64,000 nt of DNA from CAYVQF01 sp964454015. GTDB taxonomy: Bacteria > Myxococcota_A > Bradymonadia > UBA4248. The translations under genes and the position numbers were made by a program. Shown here piece after piece: positions 7,874 through 17,284 of this stretch. The DNA lies in the NCBI GenBank assembly GCA_964454015.1, contig CAYVQF010000017.1, forward strand, positions 1-64,000. Reading direction: 5' to 3'. Every line of letters begins with the position of its first letter. Positions within the stretch are counted from its first letter, which is position 1. Below the pieces are notes generated by a model. It was not told the origin of the DNA. It did not search any database and was given only the letters and a program-made list of their open reading frames with translations.

Positions 7874-9733
7874 CTAGAGCTGCATCACCAGATGCTCCCG
7901 CTGTTCAGACAGGGGCTCAAACCTCTCGCGGTAGGTGGCGGCCGCGAGCTCCACGGCCTGCTGGTAGGCAGGGCTCTCGAAGTGAGCGCGCATCCGCCGC
8001 GAGACGGGCAGACACAAGCGCGCCGGTTGCCACTTGAAGGGCTGTCCGGCGGCATCCACGATGCTCCCCTCAGCCAAAGCGCGGCTGGCCTGCTCCAAAG
8101 TCATCCCGGCGCACAAGACCTCAGCCACCCGATAGCGCGCCTCCGCATCGGGATCAGCGAAGGAGCCATCCCCTTTGGCGATGGCGCAGCTATGAAAATG
8201 GGCTGGGTTGTACGCCACCCCGTCGAAGTGCAAGCGCTCGCAGGCCATGAAGAGCATCCCGATGACCTTCCTGAGGCAACCCAGTCCGGGATGGGTCTGC
8301 CCAGGTAAGAGTGGCCGCGCTTCCGTGAAGGTGCCGCGCGGGTTCTGCAACAACAGCCACTCCAGCCACAGAATGCGAAAAGGCGGCAGGTCCAAACGCT
8401 CGTCGAGGACCATCTCGACGAAGAGCTCCTGACGCCCGTCTTCCTCGGAGACGACCCGCACGAGCTGGCCCGTCGGGTGATTGAGGTCCAGCGTCAGCTT
8501 GGGCTGGGCCACGCCCAGGCTGCGGATGTGGGGAAAAATGCCATAGCGCTCCATGGCACACTCGAGGCCGTAGGACGAATAAAACCCTAAAAACCTTGTC
8601 ACCTTGGGTGCATTGGGCAGCAAATCGTCCGGGCTGATGTAGAAGGGATCGGCCGCCTCCTCGCACACCAGCTCACTGACGTTGATGGCCCGAGCAATGC
8701 TGCGCATGTGCTGCAAGTGGCGCTCTGTCTCCGAGGCAATCGGAGCGTCGTGCTCGGCCGCCAACCACGCCAGGGAACGAGCGCTGTGCCGCCAGGCATC
8801 CGCCCCATAGCCACCCGAGAGCAGCCACAGCAGCGGGCGCTTGCCCACGCAATCCATGACCAAGCGATCCCGAGCAAAAATGCCCTGATGGCTCACCCGC
8901 CAGTTGCCCATCTTGTCGTCGGCCGCGATGTCCACCCCGGCCACATAGATGACCAGATGCGGCTGGGCCTCGGCGATGGCGTCGGGCAGGTGCTCCCGCA
9001 AAGCGTTGAGATAAGCGATGTCACCGATACCCGGGCCCAAGGCAACGTTGAAATCACCGGGATAAGGCTGGTCGTCCCAATTCTCCGCGTGCAGCGAAAA
9101 AGTAAAGACCGTCGGATCGTCCGCAAAAATGCGCCGCGTCCCATCACCCTGATGCAGATCCAAGTCAATGATCAGAATGTTGCGAGTGTAGCCGCTGCGC
9201 CGCAAGTGGGCGATGGCGATGGCCACGTCATTGAACACACAGAATCCATAGCCGGCATCGGCATAGGCGTGGTGAAAACCGCCCCCCAAGTTGACCACCA
9301 CCCGCGGCCCCAACAAAGAGATGGCTTCGCGAGCGCCCTTGATCGTGCCCCCCACCATCCACCGCTGCTGCTCGATGAAGGCCTCCGCCCCTTGCTCCGT
9401 GACGCCGTGGCCAAAGACCCTGGTGATTTGCTCCGCCTCGGTCACATTCGCCAAGTAGGAAAAGGGATGCACCTGATTGAGCTGGCCAATGGTCGCCCAG
9501 CGTGGCGTCATGACGTCGCTCTTCTTGATACAACCTTCATAAATCAGATAGTTCAAAATCTTGGCGGAGCGCCGACTATCGAAAGAGCCGTGCTCCGGCG
9601 ACGCATAATTGCAATGATAGACCACACTCAGGCGAGGAAAACGCAGCCTTGAAGCCGCGCGCCGGCGCCACCGCCCCAAGGTCGCCTGTCCTTCCGCCAC
9701 GAAATCCAACGCTGTCGTGAGATTGACACCCAT
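7874..9733 (-). CDS. Histone-deacetylase-family protein with long C-terminal extension
   Basis: The ATG at 9733 is preceded by GGGGAG; the product is 619 residues. Residues about 35-330 form an arginase/deacetylase fold: GGGFHHAYADAGYGFCVFND carries the two catalytic His (154-155), DLDLHQGDGT holds the Zn ligands Asp192 and His194, VAGVDIAADD supplies the third Zn ligand Asp268, and LLSGGYG provides the C-terminal catalytic-site loop (Tyr309). So the active site looks complete and the enzyme probably removes acetyl groups from acyl-lysine or polyamine-type substrates. Residues about 355-619 form an extra domain with no motif I recognise, which includes a WLLLQNPRG segment and a GLECAMERYGIFPHI segment. 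No signal peptide. It is convergent with the nitroreductase gene. Confidence 0.88.
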   Translation of the reverse strand: MGVNLTTALDFVAEGQATLGRWRRRAASRLRFPRLSVVYHCNYASPEHGSFDSRRSAKILNYLIYEGCIKKSDVMTPRWATIGQLNQVHPFSYLANVTEAEQITRVFGHGVTEQGAEAFIEQQRWMVGGTIKGAREAISLLGPRVVVNLGGGFHHAYADAGYGFCVFNDVAIAIAHLRRSGYTRNILIIDLDLHQGDGTRRIFADDPTVFTFSLHAENWDDQPYPGDFNVALGPGIGDIAYLNALREHLPDAIAEAQPHLVIYVAGVDIAADDKMGNWRVSHQGIFARDRLVMDCVGKRPLLWLLSGGYGADAWRHSARSLAWLAAEHDAPIASETERHLQHMRSIARAINVSELVCEEAADPFYISPDDLLPNAPKVTRFLGFYSSYGLECAMERYGIFPHIRSLGVAQPKLTLDLNHPTGQLVRVVSEEDGRQELFVEMVLDERLDLPPFRILWLEWLLLQNPRGTFTEARPLLPGQTHPGLGCLRKVIGMLFMACERLHFDGVAYNPAHFHSCAIAKGDGSFADPDAEARYRVAEVLCAGMTLEQASRALAEGSIVDAAGQPFKWQPARLCLPVSRRMRAHFESPAYQQAVELAAATYRERFEPLSEQREHLVMQL

Positions 9734-9946
9734 CGCTTCTCCCCTGGGCACACCTGGCGAGCGCCAGGCTGCTCAACCATGGTAGCACACGCCTCAGCCT
9801 CATGCAGGCGGAAGCGAAGACAGGCAAACACAAATGGGCACCTCTGGCCTCAGCGGCCCGACGAAGCTATAGTGCGCCCGCCTTCGCTGGGGCCACCGCA
9901 CCACGCGCCGTGGCCTTCCATCTTCCTTTTGCACCGAGGAGGTCTC

Positions 9947-10717
9947 GTGAACGATTTGCACCGCCGCATGGCCAGGCGAGGACTTGCCATCCTCAGCGCA
10001 GCCGCTCTGCTCTTTACCGTGGCATGCGCCACCCCAACGCCCATCGAAATCCGGCGCGTCGCCCCGCAAGAGACACCCGAAGTCACGCCAGAAGCCCCGC
10101 CCCCAGCCCCGGAGGACCTGTGCGCCCAGCTTCCCCAGGCTGAGCCCGCGGCCGATCTCCTCGCTGTGCCTCTCGTGCCGGGCGAGGCTTGGGATCCCAT
10201 CGCTTTCAACCGCATCCGCGGCAACGCCGGCGCCATACCGCCGACCTATCTCGACGACGTCAACGGTCCCGACGGCACGGCTGTCCATCTCGGCAAACAT
10301 CTGCCCTACCTCGTGCCCCGCCCCGAGGGCGTGGACCTCGAGGACCCCGCCCAGTGGCTCGCCATCATGTGGGGTGACCCCAGCTTGGGCTACACCCCCC
10401 ATCCCAACGCGCCTCGCAGCGCCACCAACCACTACGAAGGGCACTGGTACAACTGGATCCAAATCCGCAAGGCCATCGACGGCCCCGCAGACGAAGTCAC
10501 CACCCGCTTCTCCGACTGGCCCACCCAAGGGGCCAACGATGACCCCACCCTCGGCATCTATGCCAGCGCTGCTCCGCACATCATCACCGACGACGCCGGC
10601 GTCCACACCATCTATCTCGTGCGTTTGCCCGCAGATGTCGTCTCTGGTGACACCGTGCGCATCTGGGCCCACTGCCTCACCCATGGCGAATACGTAGACT
10701 TTTTGCAGGTCCCCTGA
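9947..10717 (+). CDS. Putative lipoprotein, unknown function
   Basis: The GTG at 9947 is taken as start because GAGGAGG lies 4 bases upstream; an ORF extending to 9779 has no ribosome-binding site. The 256-residue product starts MNDLHRRMARRG, followed by a hydrophobic stretch and a lipobox (LLFTVAC at the lipidated Cys), a Pro/Glu-rich linker and a compact domain rich in Trp, Tyr and His (NHYEGHWYNWIQIRKAI). It ends with what looks like a beta-sandwich edge. No family recognised; probably anchored on the periplasmic side or surface. Confidence 0.7.
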   Translation: MNDLHRRMARRGLAILSAAALLFTVACATPTPIEIRRVAPQETPEVTPEAPPPAPEDLCAQLPQAEPAADLLAVPLVPGEAWDPIAFNRIRGNAGAIPPTYLDDVNGPDGTAVHLGKHLPYLVPRPEGVDLEDPAQWLAIMWGDPSLGYTPHPNAPRSATNHYEGHWYNWIQIRKAIDGPADEVTTRFSDWPTQGANDDPTLGIYASAAPHIITDDAGVHTIYLVRLPADVVSGDTVRIWAHCLTHGEYVDFLQVP

Positions 10718-10923
10718 GCCACCCACGGCGCGGCGCCATCCTGTCTTCTCCCTGGCCTCACCGCCCGAAGCCGCGCAACTATTTTCTTTGGGCCACCCCG
10801 CCTGCCTTTATCGGCCCGTGCCCTTCTGTTACATTCTCAAGGGTCCAATGCGGCCAGACCAAGGGTCTGGCCTTGCGAGTGCTCCACCCTTGCGGAGCCC
10901 ACCCTCTCACGATGAGGTCGGTC

Positions 10924-13530
10924 ATGCGACGAACCCTTTGGCTCGCTCTGGTTGCCCTGCTCTTCTTCGCCCCAGGCTGCGACGACGACAAGAACAAGTC
11001 AAAGCTGCCGGACGATCTCCAGCCCCCCAACGATGGCTACAACTTCGACGACCTCGACTTCGTCGGGGATGGTGGCTACGGCAATGATGACCTCCTGAAC
11101 GACCTGGATAGCACCCCCGACCTCCCACCTTTCGTGTGCGGCGACGGTAAAATTGAAGGCGACGAGGCCTGTGACGATGGCAACGACATCGCCGGCGACG
11201 GCTGCACCGATTGCCAGGTGGACGATGGCTGGGTGTGCACCGGTGCCCCGAGCGATTGTCGTCCCTGTAACGAAATCACTTTCGCATTGGCGGCCCCGAC
11301 GGCCACCACCGTGTGGGTGACGGGCTCCTTCACCGACTGGGCCCCGGCCCCGAACCTCGGCGCCTTGCCGCTGGTCAAGGACAGCGATGGCCTCTGGTCC
11401 TTGGTCACCACCATCGAAGCACACGGGCGGCACACCTACCAGTTCATCGTCGACGGACGCGAGTGGATCGGCGATCCCAACAACCCCTTGGGCATCCCCG
11501 ATCAGTGGGGTGACCGCAAGAGCCTCGTCGACGTCTGTGACAGCACGGCCGTCGAAGCCTGTGGCGTGGTCACCTTCCACTACGATGAAGGCGGCACCAC
11601 ACCGGCTCAGGTTCGCCTCGCTGGGAGCTTCACCTCCTGGGAAAACGCGCCCCTGAGCATGACCCGGGTCGATGGGCACTGGACCGTTACGGCACAGAAC
11701 CTCGCCGTGGGGCGCAATCTCTACAAGTTCATCGTCGACGGCACCTGGATCACCGATGAGAGCAATCCGGAACGCGAAGACGATGGTTATGGCGGCTTCA
11801 ACTCGGTCCTCAACGTCGACTGCACTCCCATCGCGTGCAACGGCCCCCCCTGCTGCGACGAACCTCCCTGCTGCGATGAGCCGCCCTGCTGTGGCAACGC
11901 ACCGTGTCCCACCGGCTCTTGTGGCAACCCAGACGACTTCGACTGGCGCGATACGGTGCTCTACTTCGCCATGGTCGACCGCTTCTTCAACAGTGACAAT
12001 GCCGTCAACCCTGTCCCCGGCGCCACGGGAGACAACGGCTTCGGCGCATCCGGCCAGTACGAAGGCGGCGACTTGGCGGGTGTGACCGCCAAAATGGACT
12101 ACCTCGCCGACCTGGGCATCACCGCCCTGTGGCTCTCAGCCCCCTTCGAGAACCGCAACAGCTCCGGCGCCTCCATGAACCCTGCCAACGATCCCAACCA
12201 CTACTCGGCCTACCACGGCTACTGGCCCTCGCCCGCCAACATCGACTACAGCGGCGCCACCCCCAACCCCACACCGGCCGTGGAACACCGTATCGGCACG
12301 GCTCAGGACCTCCACGATCTCATCGCCGCCGCCCACGGCGCCGAGTCGGCCAACGGGCACGGCATCAAGGTCCTCTTCGATTACGTCATGAACCACGTCG
12401 ATATCGAGAGCGGGCTCTACCAAGCGCGCCAGAACGACGGCTGGTTCGTCAAGGTCGATAACCGCATCGTCCTCTGCGGCGGCGATAGCATCTGCGGCGG
12501 TGAGTGCTGGGAGCACCCTGAATGGGGGAAGAAATGCGCCTTCACCGACTATCTGCCAGCCTTCAATTACGACAACCAGGCGGCGCGCAAATGGTCCATC
12601 GACGACGCCCTCTGGTGGGCCAAGACCTTCAACATCGACGGCTATCGCCTGGACGCCATCAAGCACGTCCCCGACGCCTGGCTGGCGGAGTTTCGCGCCG
12701 CCTTCAACACGGCCTACCCGGAATTGGCCTGGCCCAATGCCACGGGACAGCGCTTCTACTTGGTCGGGGAGACCTACACCTGGGGCGATTACGGCATCCT
12801 CAAGTACTACGTCGATCCCGCGACCAAACTCGACGGCCAGTTCGACTTCCCCTTCAAGGCCAAGGTCTGCGGCGCCGTCTTCTACGACGACAGCCTGAGC
12901 AACCTCAAAGGCTGGATGGATTGGAACGACAACAACTACGGACCCCACGCCTTGATGTCACCCTTCCTGGGCAACCACGACATTCCCCGGGTCATCCACA
13001 ACGCCACCCGCGCCGAGGGCTGTGAAGCCGGTTCCTGGCACGGCAACGCCTGGACCTCCAATTACCCACAACCCCAGGACGCCTGGCCCTACGAGAAGCT
13101 CGCCGTGGCCTTCGCCATCCTCCTCACCTCCAAGGGCGTCCCCCTCATCTATTACGGTGACGAGATCGGTCTCGCTGGTGGCGGCGATCCCGACAATCGC
13201 CGCATGATGCCCTGGTCGGGCCTGAGCGCCAACCAGATCAACCTCCGCAACAAAGTGGCCAAGCTCGCCAAGCTCCGTGGGGAATACAAAGCCATGAGCC
13301 GCGGCACCAGGACCACCCTCTCCGTGGCCCACAACACCTGGGTCTACCGCATGGGGCAATGCGGCAACCCCAACATCCCCGACGTCATCGTTGCCATCAA
13401 CAAAGGCGACAGCGCCACCTCAGTCAACCTCCCCAGCGGCTCCTACACCGACCTCATGAATGACGCCACGGTCTCCGGCGGCCAACTCAACATCAACGCC
13501 AGGGATTTCCGCATTCTCCGCGTCGATTGA
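10924..13530 (+). CDS. Lipoprotein alpha-amylase (GH13) with two starch-binding modules
   Basis: Start chosen at 10924 (MRRTLWLALVALLFFAPGC, lipobox APGC followed by Asp-Asp-Asp) with GAGG upstream; 868 residues. Order: lipoprotein signal; acidic linker; one Myxococcus-type cysteine-rich repeat (CGDGKIEGDEACDDGND); two consecutive AMPK/CBM48-like glycogen-binding modules (VWVTGSFTDW and VRLAGSFTSW, each ending in YQFIVDG / YKFIVDG); a striking PPCCDE repeat linker; then the GH13 barrel from WRDTVLYFAMVDRF. The catalytic residues are visible: nucleophile Asp in GYRLDAIKH, acid/base Glu in YLVGETYTWG and the third Asp in FLGNHDIPR, plus DYVMNHV. It should hydrolyse alpha-1,4-glucans at the cell surface or in the periplasm. 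No sugar transporter genes are adjacent. Confidence 0.93.
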   Translation: MRRTLWLALVALLFFAPGCDDDKNKSKLPDDLQPPNDGYNFDDLDFVGDGGYGNDDLLNDLDSTPDLPPFVCGDGKIEGDEACDDGNDIAGDGCTDCQVDDGWVCTGAPSDCRPCNEITFALAAPTATTVWVTGSFTDWAPAPNLGALPLVKDSDGLWSLVTTIEAHGRHTYQFIVDGREWIGDPNNPLGIPDQWGDRKSLVDVCDSTAVEACGVVTFHYDEGGTTPAQVRLAGSFTSWENAPLSMTRVDGHWTVTAQNLAVGRNLYKFIVDGTWITDESNPEREDDGYGGFNSVLNVDCTPIACNGPPCCDEPPCCDEPPCCGNAPCPTGSCGNPDDFDWRDTVLYFAMVDRFFNSDNAVNPVPGATGDNGFGASGQYEGGDLAGVTAKMDYLADLGITALWLSAPFENRNSSGASMNPANDPNHYSAYHGYWPSPANIDYSGATPNPTPAVEHRIGTAQDLHDLIAAAHGAESANGHGIKVLFDYVMNHVDIESGLYQARQNDGWFVKVDNRIVLCGGDSICGGECWEHPEWGKKCAFTDYLPAFNYDNQAARKWSIDDALWWAKTFNIDGYRLDAIKHVPDAWLAEFRAAFNTAYPELAWPNATGQRFYLVGETYTWGDYGILKYYVDPATKLDGQFDFPFKAKVCGAVFYDDSLSNLKGWMDWNDNNYGPHALMSPFLGNHDIPRVIHNATRAEGCEAGSWHGNAWTSNYPQPQDAWPYEKLAVAFAILLTSKGVPLIYYGDEIGLAGGGDPDNRRMMPWSGLSANQINLRNKVAKLAKLRGEYKAMSRGTRTTLSVAHNTWVYRMGQCGNPNIPDVIVAINKGDSATSVNLPSGSYTDLMNDATVSGGQLNINARDFRILRVD

Positions 13531-13534
13531 AGAC

Positions 13535-14038
13535 TCAGTCGCTAGCCGCGCTCAAGGCCCGGTCGTAGTCCGGTTCCTGCGCAATCTCCGGCACGAGCTG
13601 GGTGTAGCGCACCCGATGCGCCCCATCGAGCACCACCACGGCCCGCGCCAGCAGCCCCTTCAAGGCCCCACTCTCGATGCGCACCCCATAAGCCTCACCA
13701 AAGGCGGCGCTGCGAAAGGCCGACAGGGTCTCCACCTTGTCAATGCCTTCAGCCGCGCAAGAACGCGCTTGGGCAAAGGGCAAGTCGAGACTGATGGTCA
13801 ACACCCGCGTGTTCTCCAGCTTCGCCGCCGTCTCGTTGAAGCGCCGCAGAGAGGTCAAGCACACTGGCGTATCCAGACTGGGGACGATGTTGAGGATCAA
13901 CCGTTGGCCAGCATAGTCGGCAAGCGTGACCTCGCTCAGGTCATTGCGGGTCAAGACGAAGTCAGGCGCTTGGGCCTCCAACGCCGGCAGATTTCCAGAG
14001 ATGGCTACGGGTTGGCCTTTGAAGTGGGTCTGTGCCAT
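13535..14038 (-). CDS. tpx: Thiol peroxidase
   Basis: A 167-residue atypical 2-Cys peroxiredoxin reducing hydroperoxides at the expense of thioredoxin. The peroxidatic Cys60 lies in PSLDTPVCLTSLRRF and the resolving Cys94 in FAQARSCAAEGI, at the spacing typical of bacterial Tpx. The N-terminal KGQPVAISGNLP segment is also diagnostic. Cytoplasmic, although Tpx proteins are periplasmic in some bacteria; no signal peptide here. GAGGAG precedes the ATG. It ends 4 bases from the amylase stop, in convergent orientation, so the two genes probably share a transcription termination region. Confidence 0.96.
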   Translation of the reverse strand: MAQTHFKGQPVAISGNLPALEAQAPDFVLTRNDLSEVTLADYAGQRLILNIVPSLDTPVCLTSLRRFNETAAKLENTRVLTISLDLPFAQARSCAAEGIDKVETLSAFRSAAFGEAYGVRIESGALKGLLARAVVVLDGAHRVRYTQLVPEIAQEPDYDRALSAASD

Positions 14039-14289
14039 GGTGCACGCTCCTCATTACGCGTGGTGAAAACCGCGGTGCCGGTCTACACGAGCGCGACCAA
14101 GCGCTCAGAGCCGTCAACACCGCGGCAGGATCTTCTCCTCATACGAACCAACAGGGCGCGCAGATCGCTACCTGAGACGCGCTTTCTCATCCCAAACAGA
14201 CACAGCTCTTGACACTGCCAAAGGCTCCCGACTACGAATCAAATCAAGACGTGACTGCTCCTCCTCAGCAGCACCCCATAGGAGTCCTC

Positions 14290-15801
14290 ATGCCGCAACA
14301 CCCTCTCTCGCATCTGCTCGTGTGCCTCCTCATGACCGCCACGGTCCTGGCCTTTGCAGCCTGTGATGACTCCACTTCGGGGAGCCCGGACCTGTCCAGC
14401 GACGCCACCGAGACCGACACCCTCCCCACGGCTTGCACGCCGGGCGAGCGCTCGTGTTGGGATGGCAAGCTCGCCACTTGCATGCCCGATGGCAGCGGCT
14501 GGCTCCTGGAAGCCTGCCCCGATGAAGAACAATGTGTCGATGGCCTCTGCCAGGCCGATCTCTGCCAGCCGGGCACCTTCGCCTGTGCCCCTGACGGGGT
14601 CATCATTTGTCTCCTCAACCGCACCTGGTCCGAGCCAGAGCCTTGCGACGCGGGACAGAGCTGCGTCGCTGGAGCTTGCATCGACCAGACCTGCTCCCCG
14701 AACGATCGCTTGTGTCAAAATGATCGCGTGTTGATCTGCCAGGACGACGGCGTCACCTGGGAAGAAGAGCTGTGTGACCCGGGCTGGTTCTGCTTCCTCG
14801 GCGCCTGCGTCGAGTGTGTCCGCGATCAGGACTGCAGCGGCGGCCTCTGTGAGCTCGGCGTCTGCCGTGCCATCGCCCTGAGCGTCGCCACCGAGGCTCT
14901 CCTCGACGGGATGCTAGCCCAGCCCTACGCCGCCAGCCTCGCCGCCAAGGGTGGCACCACACCCTACACCTGGTCGATCGCCACGGGTGCTCTGCCCCCA
15001 GGCATCTCGCTCGCCGCCTCGGGCGCGATCCAGGGTACGCCCACCGCGGCAGGCGCACACCACTTCACCGTTCAAGTCACCGACGGCGCGAACGCCACGG
15101 CCGAAAAGGCCCTGGTCCTCTATGTCCACCCCGAGGGTCTCGTCATCAGCACCTCCGCCCTCCCTGCAGGCGAAGAGGGCCTCGACTACGACACCTCCCT
15201 GGCGGCCCTGGGTGGTGCTTCGCCCTACTTCTGGGGCGTCGTCGCAGGCGCTCTCCCCGATGGACTCTCCCTGACGAGCTCGGGGCGCATCTTCGGCGTG
15301 CCCAATGAAATCGGTACTTTTCCCATTACCTTCAGGGTCTTCGATGCCCTCCTGCCGCCGTCCACCGCCGAAAAAGAGCTGCCGCTGACGATCAAAATCG
15401 CACCCTTGGTCATCTACGGCGACCAAGAATACGACCTGCTCTTCACCAAAGCCATCATCCTCCCCATGCTGACCATCATCGAGGGCCTCCCCCTGCCCTA
15501 CAGCACCAAGCTCACCGCCCGCGGCGGCCTCCGCCCCTACACCTGGACCGAAGTCCCCATACCCTCGGCGCTGTCCTGGCTCATCCCCAAGGCGGGCATC
15601 CCACCAGGGCTCACCCTGGCCAGCGACGGGACCCTCAGCGGCTCCGTCACCTCCACGGACCTGGTCATCACCGTGCGCATCCCCCTGACGGACATCGAGC
15701 TGACGGGCTTCTTTTTCATGGCCCGGGTCACGGACTCCCAAGCGCCGGCCGAAAGCAAGGAAGCCCTCTTCCTCATCCCTACCATCCCCATCGGCGGCTG
15801 A
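14290..15801 (+). CDS. Surface lipoprotein with Cys-rich repeats and putative-Ig (He_PIG-like) domains
   Basis: ATG at 14290 follows an AGGAG site; earlier in-frame starts are unsupported. The 503-residue product has a lipobox (AFAAC, then Asp-Asp), an acidic linker, and four repeats of a short cysteine-rich unit of the type C-x-PG-x(4)-C-x-DG...C (around bases 14430-14860), which looks like a stalk of small disulfide knots. The C-terminal half is three bacterial Ig-like modules with the He_PIG signature: LPPGISLAASGAIQGTP, LPDGLSLTSSGRIFGVP and, more diverged, IPPGLTLASDGTLSGS. Such proteins are typically cell-surface adhesion or scaffold proteins; the ligand is unknown. Confidence 0.82.
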   Translation: MPQHPLSHLLVCLLMTATVLAFAACDDSTSGSPDLSSDATETDTLPTACTPGERSCWDGKLATCMPDGSGWLLEACPDEEQCVDGLCQADLCQPGTFACAPDGVIICLLNRTWSEPEPCDAGQSCVAGACIDQTCSPNDRLCQNDRVLICQDDGVTWEEELCDPGWFCFLGACVECVRDQDCSGGLCELGVCRAIALSVATEALLDGMLAQPYAASLAAKGGTTPYTWSIATGALPPGISLAASGAIQGTPTAAGAHHFTVQVTDGANATAEKALVLYVHPEGLVISTSALPAGEEGLDYDTSLAALGGASPYFWGVVAGALPDGLSLTSSGRIFGVPNEIGTFPITFRVFDALLPPSTAEKELPLTIKIAPLVIYGDQEYDLLFTKAIILPMLTIIEGLPLPYSTKLTARGGLRPYTWTEVPIPSALSWLIPKAGIPPGLTLASDGTLSGSVTSTDLVITVRIPLTDIELTGFFFMARVTDSQAPAESKEALFLIPTIPIGG

Positions 15802-15853
15802 GTGCGGTTGTACGCTGCCGCCCCCCTCCCGGGTTGGACCCAAGAGAGCGCGC

Positions 15854-17128
15854 ATGCCCCCCAAGGCCACCCCCATCCTGGTCACCGATCAGGCCATCGC
15901 CTTTGCACCGGCCATCCCGCGTGAGGTTCAGAGCGCCCTCGCCAAGATCCACACCCGCAGAGCGCTCCTCGCGGCACCGCTCTATCAACAATGGCAGCCC
16001 GCCATTGACGCCGTCACCGACGGCCTCTGTTACGATGGCCCCGCGACGGCTCCCCTGCCCACGCCCCAGGGCTTCATCCGCGTCGTCACCTGGAACATCC
16101 AGCGGGGTATTCACGCCGACGGCCAGATCCAACTCCTGCGTAGCCACCCGGTCCTCGCCGACGCCGACGTCATCCTCCTCAACGAAGTCGATCTCGGGAT
16201 GGCGCGCTCTGGCAACCGGGACGTCGCCAAGGAGATGGCCCAAGCCCTCGGTTTCGCTTACGTCTTTGGCAACTCCTATCTCTGCCTCGACCACGGCGAC
16301 GTCCGCGACGTCCGCGACGGCCACTCCGGCGAGGCCAACCAACAGGGCCTCCACGGCAACGCCATCCTGTCGCGTCTTCCCATCCGCCGCGCTCAGAACA
16401 TTTCCATCGCCATCACCAAAGACAAGTTCCAGAGCCGTAACGAGAAGCGCTTGGGACACAAGAAAGCCCTGCTGGCCGAGCTCGACACCCCCTGGGGGCC
16501 GCTGTGCTGCGTCGCGGCTCACCTCGACCCCATCGGCTCGCCCCTTCAGCGTGCCCATCAACTGCGCGATATCATCGCCGCCATCGACGCCCAAGGTTGC
16601 CAGCAGGTACTCATCGGCGGCGATTTCAATACCACCACCTACGACCTCGCCTCTATGCCCCGCCTCCTCGGCAATTTGGCGCGCAAGTTCCTCCGTGGTG
16701 GCATTCCCCATGCGGTCGCTCACTACATGCAGCCCTGGACCCTTTACGAACGCCCGGTCTTCGACGTCTTGCGCGAACACGCCTTCGAGACGGGTCCTTT
16801 CAACGACCTCACCACGGGGACCATGCGCTACGAGGTCGGCGACTTCGACAGCGAGAGTAAAGTGCGTGACTTCCTCCCGGGCTTCGCCGTCTCCTTCCTC
16901 CGCTGGCGGCTCAAACCCTGGAATGGCGTCGCCCCTCTCAAGATCGACTGGTTCGCCGCCCGGGGCCTGCAAGTCGCCCCGGTGACGCCAGCCGACGACG
17001 CCACCCAACGGGCCAGCGTCGCCCCCATGGTCGTCGAGCGCGCCACCTGGCAGGGACAGCGCCTGGCCGACCACGACCCGGTCGTGGTCGACGTCGTCGG
17101 TAGCACTTTGGCCAAGACCTTCCCCTGA
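15854..17128 (+). CDS. Endonuclease/exonuclease/phosphatase-family hydrolase
   Basis: A 424-residue DNase I-like (EEP) fold enzyme. Motifs in order: VVTWNIQRGIH (Asn of the metal site), LLNEVDLGMARSGNRD (metal-binding Glu), GNAILSR, CVAAHLDP (catalytic His), LIGGDFNT (Asp-Asn pair) and the C-terminal LADHDPVVVDV (catalytic Asp-His). All catalytic residues are present, so it should be an active Mg-dependent phosphodiesterase or phosphatase. Neither DNA nor lipid substrate can be chosen from sequence. There is no signal peptide. The start has an AAGAGAG site. Two segments (bases 16640-16760 and 16850-16950) are insertions relative to the minimal fold. Confidence 0.88.
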   Translation: MPPKATPILVTDQAIAFAPAIPREVQSALAKIHTRRALLAAPLYQQWQPAIDAVTDGLCYDGPATAPLPTPQGFIRVVTWNIQRGIHADGQIQLLRSHPVLADADVILLNEVDLGMARSGNRDVAKEMAQALGFAYVFGNSYLCLDHGDVRDVRDGHSGEANQQGLHGNAILSRLPIRRAQNISIAITKDKFQSRNEKRLGHKKALLAELDTPWGPLCCVAAHLDPIGSPLQRAHQLRDIIAAIDAQGCQQVLIGGDFNTTTYDLASMPRLLGNLARKFLRGGIPHAVAHYMQPWTLYERPVFDVLREHAFETGPFNDLTTGTMRYEVGDFDSESKVRDFLPGFAVSFLRWRLKPWNGVAPLKIDWFAARGLQVAPVTPADDATQRASVAPMVVERATWQGQRLADHDPVVVDVVGSTLAKTFP

Positions 17129-17284
17129 CGACAGCCCATCGGCAGCGCCAGGCGCCACGCCCCCTGTGCCCAAACGCCGCCACCAAACCGCTCTTGACCC
17201 ACGCCCAACTCGCGTGCAATGTGAAATCTCCGTCGAGGCGACACCTTGCACCGTCGTCACCAGCCCACGCCAGGAGGTCTCTCC

